Positions 9,381 through 18,037 of a stretch of 32,953 nucleotides of DNA are shown in pieces. Position numbers and translations under genes: made by a program. The stretch is from Thauera sp. (GTDB lineage: Bacteria; Pseudomonadota; Gammaproteobacteria; Burkholderiales; Rhodocyclaceae), in the NCBI GenBank assembly GCA_030603925.1, contig JAUVWV010000006.1, positions 1-32,953 of the forward strand, given 5' to 3'. A model generated the notes under the pieces. That model ran no database searches and was not told the origin of the DNA. It was given only the letters and a program-made list of their open reading frames with translations. The stretch's first letter is position 1; each line of letters starts with the position of its first letter.

Positions 9381-9977
9381 TCAGGCATAGGCGTCGATCA
9401 GCTGTCCTGTCTCGCTCGGCGCCAGCGCACCCGGGGCGAAAGCGCGGCGCGCCGCGGCACCGGCCGGGTCCGTGGCGCGTGCTTCGTCCGCTTGTGCGGC
9501 AATCTCCAGGCGCGCCTCCATCGCCATGCGGCCCGCCTGCGCGGCCACCGCATGGTCCTGCGGCGAGGGGTCGGCGGGCGCCATTGCCGCCGCGCGGATA
9601 CGTTCGGCCTTGGCGAGCGTTTCTTCGGGCGTGCGGCCCGGAGAAGTGTCGATCTGTACCTCGCCGCCGATGGCGTAGCGCTGGCCGTCCGGGCCGCGCT
9701 GATAGGTGTAGCTCGCCCCGCGTGTCACCAGCCCGGCACCGGCGGCGACATGGGCCATCTCGTGTGCGCGCACCTCGCGGTCGCGTTGCTGCAGGCGGGC
9801 GAGCAACTGGCGGTCCTCCGGACTCAGTTCGCCCGGATTGGCCGCGCCGGCGACGCCCCGCGCGCGCCCCGCAGCGCCTTCCGATGCCTCGCCGGAGGCC
9901 GATCTGCGCGCAGGCTCGCCACGCTGCATGGCTGCAGGCGTGTAGGCGGGAGCCTGGGCGGAGGCGGAAACGAGCAT
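9381..9977 (-). CDS. Putative metalloprotease, SprA-related/CJM1_0395 family
   Basis: VRAHEMAHVAAGAGLVTRGASYTYQRGPDGQRYAIGGEVQIDTSPGRTPEETLAKA; HExxH-type HEMAH. Confidence 0.8.
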   Translation of the reverse strand: MLVSASAQAPAYTPAAMQRGEPARRSASGEASEGAAGRARGVAGAANPGELSPEDRQLLARLQQRDREVRAHEMAHVAAGAGLVTRGASYTYQRGPDGQRYAIGGEVQIDTSPGRTPEETLAKAERIRAAAMAPADPSPQDHAVAAQAGRMAMEARLEIAAQADEARATDPAGAAARRAFAPGALAPSETGQLIDAYA

Positions 9978-10021
9978 GGCGGAAAGGCGCCGCTAAGCGC
10001 CTGAAACGAAACGGGCTGTGT

Positions 10022-10732
10022 TCAGCTTAGCCGCTGCGCGGCGGTGGCGAAACCGTCCACGGGCGCTTCGGCCTGAGCGGGCGCCGCGGGCGCACGGGGG
10101 TGGCGCAGCAGCCAGTCGGTGGCCAGGCCGGCGAAGTGCGACAGTGCGCCGGCGGCGGCAAAGCTGTCGTCGGACTCCGGGATGCTCTGCCAGTCGCGCT
10201 CGGCGGACATGTGATCATAGGACTGGCGCAGCATCGCCAGTCCCGGGTCACGCCCGCCGACCACGAAGCGCGTCGGGGTGCGCAGCGTGCCGAGCGGCTT
10301 GGCGCCGGCCAGGTCGGGGCGGCCGCCGCGGCACACCAGCGCGCTGTAGTGCTCCGGTGCGCGCGCCGCGGCCCGCACTGCGGCGCCGCACGCAGTGCCG
10401 GACGCCAGCAGGGCGACCTGCAGCGCGGCAAGATTCGGCTGGTGGGCGATCCAGTCGCGCACGCCTTCGGTGCGCAGGGCGAGCTGCGGGACGTTGAAGC
10501 GGGTATCCGGATCGCGCGCCTCTTCGTACGCGGTGAGCAGGTCCAGTGTCAGCGTGGCGAAGCCGGCCGCCTGCAGCCTGCGCGCCACGTCGTCCTCGCG
10601 CTCGGCCTCGGGCGGCGTGGAGTAGGGCTGCAGGATCAGTGCGAGGCCGTGCACGTCCGGCGCGTGGCACAGCAGGCCTTCCAGCCAGGTCTGGGCGGTG
10701 GGGATGCTGATCAGGGAGTGGCGTAGCTTCAC
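10022..10732 (-). CDS. Alpha/beta-hydrolase-fold (dienelactone-hydrolase-like) protein, possibly catalytically degenerate
   Basis: CRGGRPDLAG and LRTPTRFVVGGRD match the fold family; GTG start at 10732 or 10783. Confidence 0.65.
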   Translation of the reverse strand: MKLRHSLISIPTAQTWLEGLLCHAPDVHGLALILQPYSTPPEAEREDDVARRLQAAGFATLTLDLLTAYEEARDPDTRFNVPQLALRTEGVRDWIAHQPNLAALQVALLASGTACGAAVRAAARAPEHYSALVCRGGRPDLAGAKPLGTLRTPTRFVVGGRDPGLAMLRQSYDHMSAERDWQSIPESDDSFAAAGALSHFAGLATDWLLRHPRAPAAPAQAEAPVDGFATAAQRLS

Positions 10733-10812
10733 GTGGCGACCGGTGCGAGGAGTGCGGCGAGCATTGCATGGCGGATGCGTCACGGCAAGCCGAGCAATTC
10801 ACGCCCGCAGGT

Positions 10813-11883
10813 TCATTGGCGGTGGATGTCCACCGGGATGCGGCGCGAGCCGAAGGGCGCGGTGAACGCACCAAAGCGGCCGGCGAGCGCGGTGCCGCAG
10901 GTCGGGCACTTGCCGTCCGGCGTCAGCCGGTAGTCGAGGATCTCGTACCAGTCGCGCACGATCAGGGGCGCGCCGCACCCAGTGCAGCAGGTGGTGCCAC
11001 CCTCGCGGTCGTGCACATTGCCCGTGTAGACATGCTGCAGGCCGGCCTGTTGTGCGATGCGGCGTGCACGGCGCAGCGTGTCGGCGGGCGTGGCGGCGAT
11101 GTCGGTGAGCTTGAAGTCGGGATGGAAGGCGGTGAAGTGCAGCGGCACGGCGGTGCCCAGTTCGCGCGCGATCCAGCTCGACATGGCGGCCAGCTCGGCA
11201 TCCGAGTCGTTCTTGCCGGGGATCAGCAAGGTGGTGATCTCCACCCATACGTCGGTCTCGTGTACCAGCCAGACCAGGGTGTCGAGCACCGGTTGCAGGT
11301 GTGCGCCGCACAGCTGCACGTAGAAATCGTCGGTGAAGCCTTTCAGGTCCACGTTGGCGGCGTCGATCGGGGCGTAGAACTCGGCGCGCGCCGACTCGGT
11401 GATGTAACCGGCGGTGACCGCGACGGTCTGCAGGCCGGCGGCATGGCAGGCCAGCGCGGTGTCGATGGCGTATTCGGCGAAGATCACCGGATCGTTGTAG
11501 GTGAAGGCCACGCTGCGGCAGCCCCAGCGCGCCGCGGTACTGGCAATCTCCTGCGGCGAGGCGGCGTCCATCAGGCGGTCCATGTCGCGCGACTTGGAGA
11601 TGTCCCAGTTCTGGCAGAACTTGCACGCCAGGTTGCAGCCCGCGGTACCGAAGGAGAACACCGAGCTGCCGGGGTAGAAGTGATTGAGTGGCTTCTTCTC
11701 GATCGGGTCGATGCAAAAACCCGAACTGCGTCCGTAGGTGGTCAACACCATGGCGTCGCCTTCGCGCATGCGCACGAAGCAGGCGCCGCGCTGGTCTGCA
11801 TGCAGCTTGCAGTAGCGCGGACAGAGGTCGCACTGGATGCGGCCGTCCTCCAGTGCGTGCCAGTAGCGGGCCGGGTGGTTCAT
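10813..11883 (-). CDS. amrS: AmmeMemoRadiSam system radical SAM enzyme
   Basis: CDLCPRYCKL, CNLACKFCQNWDIS (CxxxCxxC), FTYNDPVIFAEYA, VDLKGFTDDFY; C-terminal CCTGCG...CPTCG. Confidence 0.95.
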   Translation of the reverse strand: MNHPARYWHALEDGRIQCDLCPRYCKLHADQRGACFVRMREGDAMVLTTYGRSSGFCIDPIEKKPLNHFYPGSSVFSFGTAGCNLACKFCQNWDISKSRDMDRLMDAASPQEIASTAARWGCRSVAFTYNDPVIFAEYAIDTALACHAAGLQTVAVTAGYITESARAEFYAPIDAANVDLKGFTDDFYVQLCGAHLQPVLDTLVWLVHETDVWVEITTLLIPGKNDSDAELAAMSSWIARELGTAVPLHFTAFHPDFKLTDIAATPADTLRRARRIAQQAGLQHVYTGNVHDREGGTTCCTGCGAPLIVRDWYEILDYRLTPDGKCPTCGTALAGRFGAFTAPFGSRRIPVDIHRQ

Positions 11884-11930
11884 GCGGACGCTCCTCGAGA
11901 CGGCATGCCCGAGCATGCCCTCATTTCACA

Positions 11931-12113
11931 CTAGCCCGCAATTCTCACACCGTCACGTCGCGAGGGGGTCGAGGCGCCGCCGTGGCGCGCCGCACGGACC
12001 GAGCGACGCCGAAGGCGTAGCCGACACTACGTCGAGGCGGCGTGAGGGAGTACGGCGTGCCACGGCGAGTGCATCGGCACCGCAGCAGGGGGGGTGTGAG
12101 AAATGCGGGCTAG
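11931..12113. repeat. Short non-coding element with 21-bp terminal inverted repeats (copy E1)
   Basis: Left ctagcccgcaattctcacacc (11931-11951) and right ggtgtgagaaatgcgggctag (12093-12113) are inverted repeats matching 20/21; related copy at 14985-15105. Confidence 0.8.
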
Positions 12114-12142
12114 CAGTTCGGCAGTCGATCGGTGGCGCGGAT

Positions 12143-12733
12143 TCAGCCGGCGTCCTGCGGCGCGGCTTCGTGCCACTTGTTGACCTGGTAGCGTGCCGCC
12201 ATCAGGCCATTCACCGGGCGCTCCGGCGACAGTCCGGCCTTGTGCTTGAGCGCGGCGAGAAAGGCGCGCGGTTCGGGTAGCTGCTCCCAGACCTGGGGCA
12301 GGAAGGTCGCGCTGCGGCAACCGGCGAAGAGAATCAACCCGTCCTGCCGGGGACGGAGCTGTTCGAGCAGTGCCTGCTCATCGGCGAATTCGAGAAACTC
12401 CGGTTCGGAGAGCAACGATACCTCGATCTGCACGGTGTCGAGTTCGGCCGCCTGCAGCGGGGCGAAGCGCGGATCGCGAATGGCCGCGGCCACAGCATTG
12501 GCCGCCACGTCCTCGCCCAACGGACGCTGGGGGCGCAGGCTGCCCATGCAGCCGCGCAGTTCGCCGTTCTTCTTCAGGGTGACGAAGGTCGCCGCACGGC
12601 GGGCGAGCGCCGGATGTTCGGCCAGCGGCGTCGTATCGCCGCAAAGTTGGCGGGCGATGGCCGCACGTGCATGCGCCAGCAGCAGCGCACCGAGGGCCTC
12701 GGCAGACGGTTCAGTGTCGGGCTGCGGCGACAT
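12143..12733 (-). CDS. amrA: AmmeMemoRadiSam system protein A (AMMECR1 domain)
   Basis: TFVTLKKNGELRGCMGSLRPQRPLGEDVAANAVAAAIRDPRFAPL, IEVSLLSEPE. Confidence 0.95.
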   Translation of the reverse strand: MSPQPDTEPSAEALGALLLAHARAAIARQLCGDTTPLAEHPALARRAATFVTLKKNGELRGCMGSLRPQRPLGEDVAANAVAAAIRDPRFAPLQAAELDTVQIEVSLLSEPEFLEFADEQALLEQLRPRQDGLILFAGCRSATFLPQVWEQLPEPRAFLAALKHKAGLSPERPVNGLMAARYQVNKWHEAAPQDAG

Positions 12734-13538
12734 GAGCGTCGGTTTCGCAGAATGCGATGCTGGCGTAGCCCACCACCCGCCCGCGGTCGCCCGCGGTATC
12801 GCCGGAGTTGCGCAGATCGAGCAGGTGCGGTTCCAGTCCGAAGCGGGCGGCGATTCGCAGCAGGCCGTTGACCGGGGTCGCGCCGCAGGCCTGATGGTGG
12901 TCCAGTCCGCCCTGCAGGGCGAGGATCTGGTCGATGGTCAGGCGGTCGCAGTGGCGCGCCTGCTCATAACCCAGGTAGTGGGAGAGGTCCGAGCTGATCA
13001 CGATCAACGTCTCCGGGCCGTCCCACAGCGCTTCCAGCACGCCGGCGACGTCCTCGGCGGACGCCCTGCCGACCAGCAGCGGCACGAGTTCGAAGCCGCC
13101 CAGCACGGTCTGCAGGAAGGGGAGCTGCACCTCCAGGCAGTGCTCGTCGGCGTGCGGGCGGTCATCCACGCACACGTCGGCGCGCCCCTGTAGCGCCAGC
13201 CAGTCGCTGCGGCTCAGCGGTACCGTGCCGAGCGGCGTGGAGAAGGCCTGGGTGGCGGGCAGGGCGAAGCCGTCCACGGCCATCCGGTGGGTCGGGCCGA
13301 GCAGCACCACCCGGCGCACCACGTCGCGCAAGCCGGCGAGCGCGGCATAGGCGGTGGCCGCCACCGGTCCGGAATAGATGTAGCCGGCATGCGGCACGAT
13401 GATGGCCTTGGGCGGCGGCACTGCTTCGAGGGCGACCGCAGTCGACAGCAGTTCGCTCAACTGCGCGTTGAGCACCAGGGGGTCGCGGGGATAGAACTGG
13501 CCCGCGACCGCGGCGGGTCTGATCGAGGCATTGGCCAT
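12711..13538 (-). CDS. amrB: AmmeMemoRadiSam system protein B (Memo family)
   Basis: MANASIRPAAVAGQFYPRDP, IIVPHAGYIYSGPVAATAY, LLGPTHR, DEHCLEVQLPFL, VISSDLSHY; overlaps the amrA start by 23 bp. Confidence 0.95.
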   Translation of the reverse strand: MANASIRPAAVAGQFYPRDPLVLNAQLSELLSTAVALEAVPPPKAIIVPHAGYIYSGPVAATAYAALAGLRDVVRRVVLLGPTHRMAVDGFALPATQAFSTPLGTVPLSRSDWLALQGRADVCVDDRPHADEHCLEVQLPFLQTVLGGFELVPLLVGRASAEDVAGVLEALWDGPETLIVISSDLSHYLGYEQARHCDRLTIDQILALQGGLDHHQACGATPVNGLLRIAARFGLEPHLLDLRNSGDTAGDRGRVVGYASIAFCETDAHVAAARH

Positions 13539-13576
13539 GGCGGCGCTCCGCAAGGCGGCGATAGCGGGAACTTGAA

Positions 13577-14851
13577 TTATAGGCCGGGCGCCCCGAGCAC
13601 GCTCCAGACGATGCCGCCGGCCAGGCCCACGGCGACCGCCCCCATGCCGCCCAGCACCTTCGCGCCGAGCGTACGCCCGCCGATCACTACCGCGAGTCCG
13701 GTCTTGAAGGCGAGGTTGGCGATCATGCCCAGGCCGATGACGATCACGGTGGGGGCCAGGGCAAGCTTGTCGAGCGCGAACAGACGCAGGCTGGACAGGG
13801 CAATGGCATCGATGTCGGTCAGGCCGGACACCACGGCCAGCACGTACAGCCCCCTGTTGCCGGCGAACTCGGAGAGCCAGGCGGCAATGAACAGCACCAC
13901 CGCGTAGAGCGCGCCAAAGCCGAGTGCGGTGCGCAGTTCGGTGGGGTTGGAGGTCTCCGGCAGCACCACTTCGCCGCCATCGGCCAGACGCCGCCAGTTC
14001 CACAGCAACGCCAGCGCGCCGAGCAGCAGCGCCGGCACCACCACGAACAGCAACTGGCCGACCACGCCGGGCGCGACCACCAGCGCGATGACGGTCACGC
14101 GCACCACCATCACCAGGTTGGCAAGCACGATCACCAGGGCCGCCATCGACGACATGGCCGGTGCGGCTCGTGCATTGCGCGCGTAAACCATGGTGGTGGC
14201 CGTGCTGGAGGCCAGTCCGCCGAACACGCCGACGAAGGCCGCACCGTAGCGCGCGCCCACCAGCTGCAGCGCGGCATACCCGGCCAGACTGACGCCCGAG
14301 ATGAGCACCACCATCCACCACACCTGGTAGGGGTTGAGCGCGCTGTAGGGGCCGAACTCCTCATTGGGCAGGATGGGCAGGATGACCAGCGAGAGCACGC
14401 CGAACTGCAGGATGGAGATCCAGTCGCGTGGTCCGAGGCGGGTGGCGATGCCGCGCAACTGCGCCTTGAAATACAGCAGGATGGTGGTGGCCACCGCAAG
14501 CATCACCGCGAGTTGTGCATAGCCGTACCACACTGCCGCGCCGAGGCAGAAGCACACCAGCAGCGCCGCCACCGAGGTGGTGCCCGGATCGGTGGGATCG
14601 GGGTGGCGCAGATAGGCCGCGATGATCATCGTGCCGATGATCGCCATGCCGACGGCGAGCGGTGCGATGCTGTCGAGGTGCTGTCCGAGCAGGCCGGCGA
14701 GGGCGCCGAGCATGGCCACCAGGCCGAAGGTGCGCAGGCCGGCGCGCGCCGAGGCGACGCGCTCGCGCTCCAGGCCGATCAGCAGGCCGATGCCTACCGC
14801 GATCAGGAAGGCCTCGCCTTGTGTGGTGTCGAAGGGCACCGAGAAGGGCAT
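13577..14851 (-). CDS. MgtC/SapB-DUF4010 family integral membrane protein
   Basis: FLIAVGIGLLIGLERERVASARAGLRTFGLVAMLGALAG followed by a multi-TM C-terminal region with FVGVFGGLASSTATT. Confidence 0.85.
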   Translation of the reverse strand: MPFSVPFDTTQGEAFLIAVGIGLLIGLERERVASARAGLRTFGLVAMLGALAGLLGQHLDSIAPLAVGMAIIGTMIIAAYLRHPDPTDPGTTSVAALLVCFCLGAAVWYGYAQLAVMLAVATTILLYFKAQLRGIATRLGPRDWISILQFGVLSLVILPILPNEEFGPYSALNPYQVWWMVVLISGVSLAGYAALQLVGARYGAAFVGVFGGLASSTATTMVYARNARAAPAMSSMAALVIVLANLVMVVRVTVIALVVAPGVVGQLLFVVVPALLLGALALLWNWRRLADGGEVVLPETSNPTELRTALGFGALYAVVLFIAAWLSEFAGNRGLYVLAVVSGLTDIDAIALSSLRLFALDKLALAPTVIVIGLGMIANLAFKTGLAVVIGGRTLGAKVLGGMGAVAVGLAGGIVWSVLGAPGL

Positions 14852-14984
14852 GACGATTGTCCGGGCAGGGTTGACGGGGCACGGCAGCCGCCCGCCTTGG
14901 CGAACGCCGCGCAGCCATTCGTTATTACCGAATACTGTATTGCATTGTGCTGGGCGAGTCGATGGCGCCCGACCGGCGACTGGC

Positions 14985-15105
14985 CTGGCCCGCATCTCTC
15001 ACATCATCCCTGTTGCCGGTGCCGATGCACTCGCCGCAGCACACCGTACCCCCTCACTGCGCCTTCGTCCCCGCGCGGCGTGCCCGGACGGGCAATGCGG
15101 GCTAG
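14985..15105. repeat. Second, diverged copy (E2) of the short repeat element
   Basis: ctggcccgcatctctcac...cggtgccgatgcactcgccg...tgcgggctag; matches the reverse complement of E1, with a 20-bp identical core (15017-15036 versus 12063-12082). Confidence 0.75.
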
Positions 15106-15108
15106 AAT
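15103..15108 (+). promoter_or_regulatory. Candidate -10 box TAGAAT for ispD
   Basis: gcgggcTAGAATcgcgcgccATG, close to ispD start 15117; overlaps the terminal CTAG of E2. Confidence 0.4.
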
Positions 15109-15116
15109 CGCGCGCC

Positions 15117-15818
15117 ATGCAGAACTTTCATCCACGTCACTTCGCCATCGTGCCCGCGGCCGGCAGCGGTACGCGCATGGGCGCCGAGCGCCCCAAGCAG
15201 TACCTGCCGCTGCTCGGCCGTCCGCTGATCCATCACTCGCTGGCGGTGCTGTGTGCCGCGCCGGAGATCGACAAGGTGTTCGTCGTGCTCTCGGTCGGCG
15301 ATGCCGAATGGGCGCGCCACGACTGGTCTGCGCTCGGGCCCAAGCTGGTGCCGCTGTTCTGCGGCGGCGCCACCCGTGCCGACAGCGTGTTGGCCGGGCT
15401 GCGCGCGATCTCCGCCGAGGCGGCGCAATCGGACTGGGTGCTGGTGCACGACGCCGCACGCCCCTGCCTGGCCGCCTGGCACATCGACAAACTGATCCGC
15501 GAACTCGCGCATGACGAGGCTGGCGGTCTGCTCGCCGTGCCGGTGGCCGATACGCTGAAGCAGGCCGATGCGCAACGCCGTGTGCAGCGCACCGTACCGC
15601 GCGACAGCCTGTGGCAGGCGCAGACGCCGCAGATGTTCCGCTACGTGATGCTGCGCCGCGCGCTGGAGAGCGCGCACGGCGTCACCGACGAGGCCAGCGC
15701 GATCGAAGCCGCCGGCCTGCATCCGCGCCTCATCGAAGGCGATGCCACCAACCTCAAGGTGACCTTTCCGCTCGATCTGCACCTCGCGGAATGGATCCTG
15801 CAGAACCGCGACCAGTAA
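15117..15818 (+). CDS. ispD: 2-C-methyl-D-erythritol 4-phosphate cytidylyltransferase
   Basis: [53 protein letters not shown]. Confidence 0.97.
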   Translation: MQNFHPRHFAIVPAAGSGTRMGAERPKQYLPLLGRPLIHHSLAVLCAAPEIDKVFVVLSVGDAEWARHDWSALGPKLVPLFCGGATRADSVLAGLRAISAEAAQSDWVLVHDAARPCLAAWHIDKLIRELAHDEAGGLLAVPVADTLKQADAQRRVQRTVPRDSLWQAQTPQMFRYVMLRRALESAHGVTDEASAIEAAGLHPRLIEGDATNLKVTFPLDLHLAEWILQNRDQ

Positions 15819-15832
15819 CAGGACGACCAACT

Positions 15833-16321
15833 ATGTATGTTCCGTTCCGCATCGGCCAGGGTTTCGACGTGCATGCCCTGGTGGCCGGCCGGCCGTTGAT
15901 CATCGGCGGCGTCCATATCCCCTTCGAGCGGGGCCTGCTCGGCCACTCCGACGCCGACGTGCTGTTGCATGCGCTCACCGACGCCTTGCTGGGCGGCGCC
16001 GGAATGGGCGACATCGGCCGCCTGTTCCCGGACACCGATCCTGCGCATGCCGGGGCGGACAGCCGGGTGCTGCTGCGCGAGGCCTGGCGGCAGGTGAGTG
16101 GTGCCGGCTGGCAGGTGGTCAATGTGGATGCCACGGTGATCTGCCGCGCGCCGAAGATCCTCCCCCATGTTCCGGCCATGGTGGCCAACATCGCGGCCGA
16201 TCTGGGTGCGCCGCCTGAGGCCATCAACATCAAGGGCAAGACCACCGAAAAACTCGGCTTCACCGGCCGCGGCGAGGGGATCGCCGCACAGGTGGTCGTG
16301 CTGCTCGCACGCAGCGTCTGA
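15833..16321 (+). CDS. ispF: 2-C-methyl-D-erythritol 2,4-cyclodiphosphate synthase
   Basis: [71 protein letters not shown]. Confidence 0.98.
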   Translation: MYVPFRIGQGFDVHALVAGRPLIIGGVHIPFERGLLGHSDADVLLHALTDALLGGAGMGDIGRLFPDTDPAHAGADSRVLLREAWRQVSGAGWQVVNVDATVICRAPKILPHVPAMVANIAADLGAPPEAINIKGKTTEKLGFTGRGEGIAAQVVVLLARSV

Positions 16322-16414
16322 GCAGGCCGGCCGCCGAGTGCGCGGCGGCGGTTTGGCGTGGCGGCCGAAAACCGCGAGAATGGGCGCCCTCCGATCCATG
16401 TTCCGGGGTTACCG

Positions 16415-17305
16415 ATGCCCGCTTGTTTCAGCAGTGCCTTTCGCCTGAGCCTGGCCGCCGCAGTGGCCGGGCTGCTTTCCGCGTGCAGCGTCGAGGCGCC
16501 CGTGCCGCCGTTGCCCACCGCCGCCCAACCCGGCGTGCTGCTGGTCGGCAGCGAGCCGGGCGGTGCGCAGATCCGCATCGACGGTGAGCCGCGCGGCAGC
16601 ACGCCGGAGGCGCCTGGGGAGACGCTCTCGCTTGCGCTGGGGCCAGGTCGCTACCTGGTGGAAGCCCACAAGCCGGTGGACGAATTCGGCGAACTGGTGG
16701 CGCGCCACGAGGGCCTCGAGGTCGGCAGCACGCCCTTGCCGGCGCTGCTGCTGAAACTCGAATACCGCCTCACCGAGGCCGGCCGGGCACGCCGTGCGGA
16801 GGAGCAGGAGAACCTGCTGGCGCGCGACCAGGCCGCCATCGCGCGCTTCGAAGCGGCCGGCGAGGGCACGGTCATCGATACGGCCACCGGTCTGATGTGG
16901 ATGCGCTGCACCCTGGGTCAGCAGTGGACGGGCAGCCAGTGCACGGGCGAGCCGCAACGCCACAACTGGCCGCAGGCGATGGAACTGCAGGGCGCGGTCG
17001 ACTATGGCGGCTACAGCGACTGGCGTCTGCCCAGCAAGGACGAACTGCTGACCATCACCTGGTGCAGCAGCGGGCGGCGCTTTGCCACCGATGCCGATGG
17101 CGCGGGCGGCGCCTGCGCGGGTGATTTCCGCACCCCGGCGATCCTGCTCGAAGTGTTTCCCGACACCCCCGCCGGGCGCTTCTGGAGTTCCACCCCGGGG
17201 CACATGAACTTCGTCGCCTGGGGGGTGGCCTTCACCACTGCCGTGACCGGCACCGGCAACCGGGCGGACAAGGAGCACGTGCGCATGGTGCGCGAGGTGC
17301 GCTGA
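16415..17305 (+). CDS. Lipoprotein with PEGA-like and DUF1566 (Lcl C-terminal-like) domains
   Basis: Lipobox LSAC; PGVLLVGSEPGGAQIRIDGEPRGSTPE (PEGA-like); DTATGLMWMRC...YGGYSDWRLPSKDELLTI...FWSSTPGHMNFVAWGVAF (DUF1566). Confidence 0.85.
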   Translation: MPACFSSAFRLSLAAAVAGLLSACSVEAPVPPLPTAAQPGVLLVGSEPGGAQIRIDGEPRGSTPEAPGETLSLALGPGRYLVEAHKPVDEFGELVARHEGLEVGSTPLPALLLKLEYRLTEAGRARRAEEQENLLARDQAAIARFEAAGEGTVIDTATGLMWMRCTLGQQWTGSQCTGEPQRHNWPQAMELQGAVDYGGYSDWRLPSKDELLTITWCSSGRRFATDADGAGGACAGDFRTPAILLEVFPDTPAGRFWSSTPGHMNFVAWGVAFTTAVTGTGNRADKEHVRMVREVR

Positions 17306-17336
17306 GCAAGCCGGTTGCGGCGCGTGGTGGTGCACG

Positions 17337-17361
17337 AAAAGCGGGGCGCATAGCGCCCCGC
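17337..17361. terminator. Stem-loop terminator between convergent genes
   Basis: gcggggcgc(17341-17349)-ata-gcgccccgc(17353-17361), preceded by aaaa (minus-strand T run). Confidence 0.7.
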
Positions 17362-17426
17362 GGCTCTTCGGGGCGGCCTGGCGGCCGTCCCATCGTCTCC
17401 TGAAGGGAGACGCTCGAAGAAAAGGG

Positions 17427-17867
17427 TCAGAGATAGATGCAGCCGGCCAGGCGCTGCGCCAGTTCGGGTTCGGGTGTCTTGGTGTAGTCCTTTTCGAAGC
17501 GGTCGGAGACCAGTTGGGCCGTCGGTCCGTCCATGACCGAATTGAGCATGCCCATGAAGGCCGGTGGCGCGACCAGGATGGCCCGCCGGAAGGCGTTCTT
17601 GGCGCGTCCCAGGTAGAGCTCCTGGGCGATTTCCTGTGCAAATACCTTGGCTTCGTGTTGTTTCGGCAGAGTCTGCGGCTGCTTCGATCCGCTGCCCGAT
17701 CCGTTGACCGCCATGCTGCCCGGACGGTCGGTGACGAGGTCGGCGTTCTTCTGCCTGCTTTCCGGGTGGATCAGTTCCTTGACCAGCTTCATGCCCTTGT
17801 TTGGGCCGAGGTTTTCGTACAGCCTGCACAAGCTGGCGTTGGCAACCAGAATCCAGGTAATGGCCAT
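17427..17867 (-). CDS. Host attachment protein family (baeRF-like)
   Basis: ITWILVANASLCRLYEN...; AKVFAQEIAQELYLGRAKNAFRRAILVAPPAFMGMLNSVM; GGAGGA RBS before ATG 17867. Confidence 0.8.
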   Translation of the reverse strand: MAITWILVANASLCRLYENLGPNKGMKLVKELIHPESRQKNADLVTDRPGSMAVNGSGSGSKQPQTLPKQHEAKVFAQEIAQELYLGRAKNAFRRAILVAPPAFMGMLNSVMDGPTAQLVSDRFEKDYTKTPEPELAQRLAGCIYL

Positions 17868-18037
17868 GAGACATCCTCCGCGAATGGCTGTGCCGCACCG
17901 GGCGGCGAGGGTGTGCCCGCAGTGGGCCATACAAGCTTAGACAGCCCGCTTTGGGCCTGCCAAGCGTGGCATGTTTCACGTTATGGAACAGGTTTTCAGG
18001 GAGAGCCGGCGCCGGGCGGAAACCCGCAGTCCTGCTC

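Noticed and set aside
12027-12320. 97-aa minus ORF overlapping repeat element E1
   Set aside because: Overlaps amrA off-frame and the repeat; no RBS or motif, so E1 is treated as non-coding.
17396-17412. gtctcc-tgaag-ggagac hairpin as a second terminator
   Set aside because: Short stem with no T tract; the 17341-17361 stem-loop already explains termination here.
17940-17975. Sigma-54 promoter upstream of the host-attachment gene (TGGCA motif)
   Set aside because: The second element TTGC at the required spacing is absent; only a weak sigma-70-like match remains.
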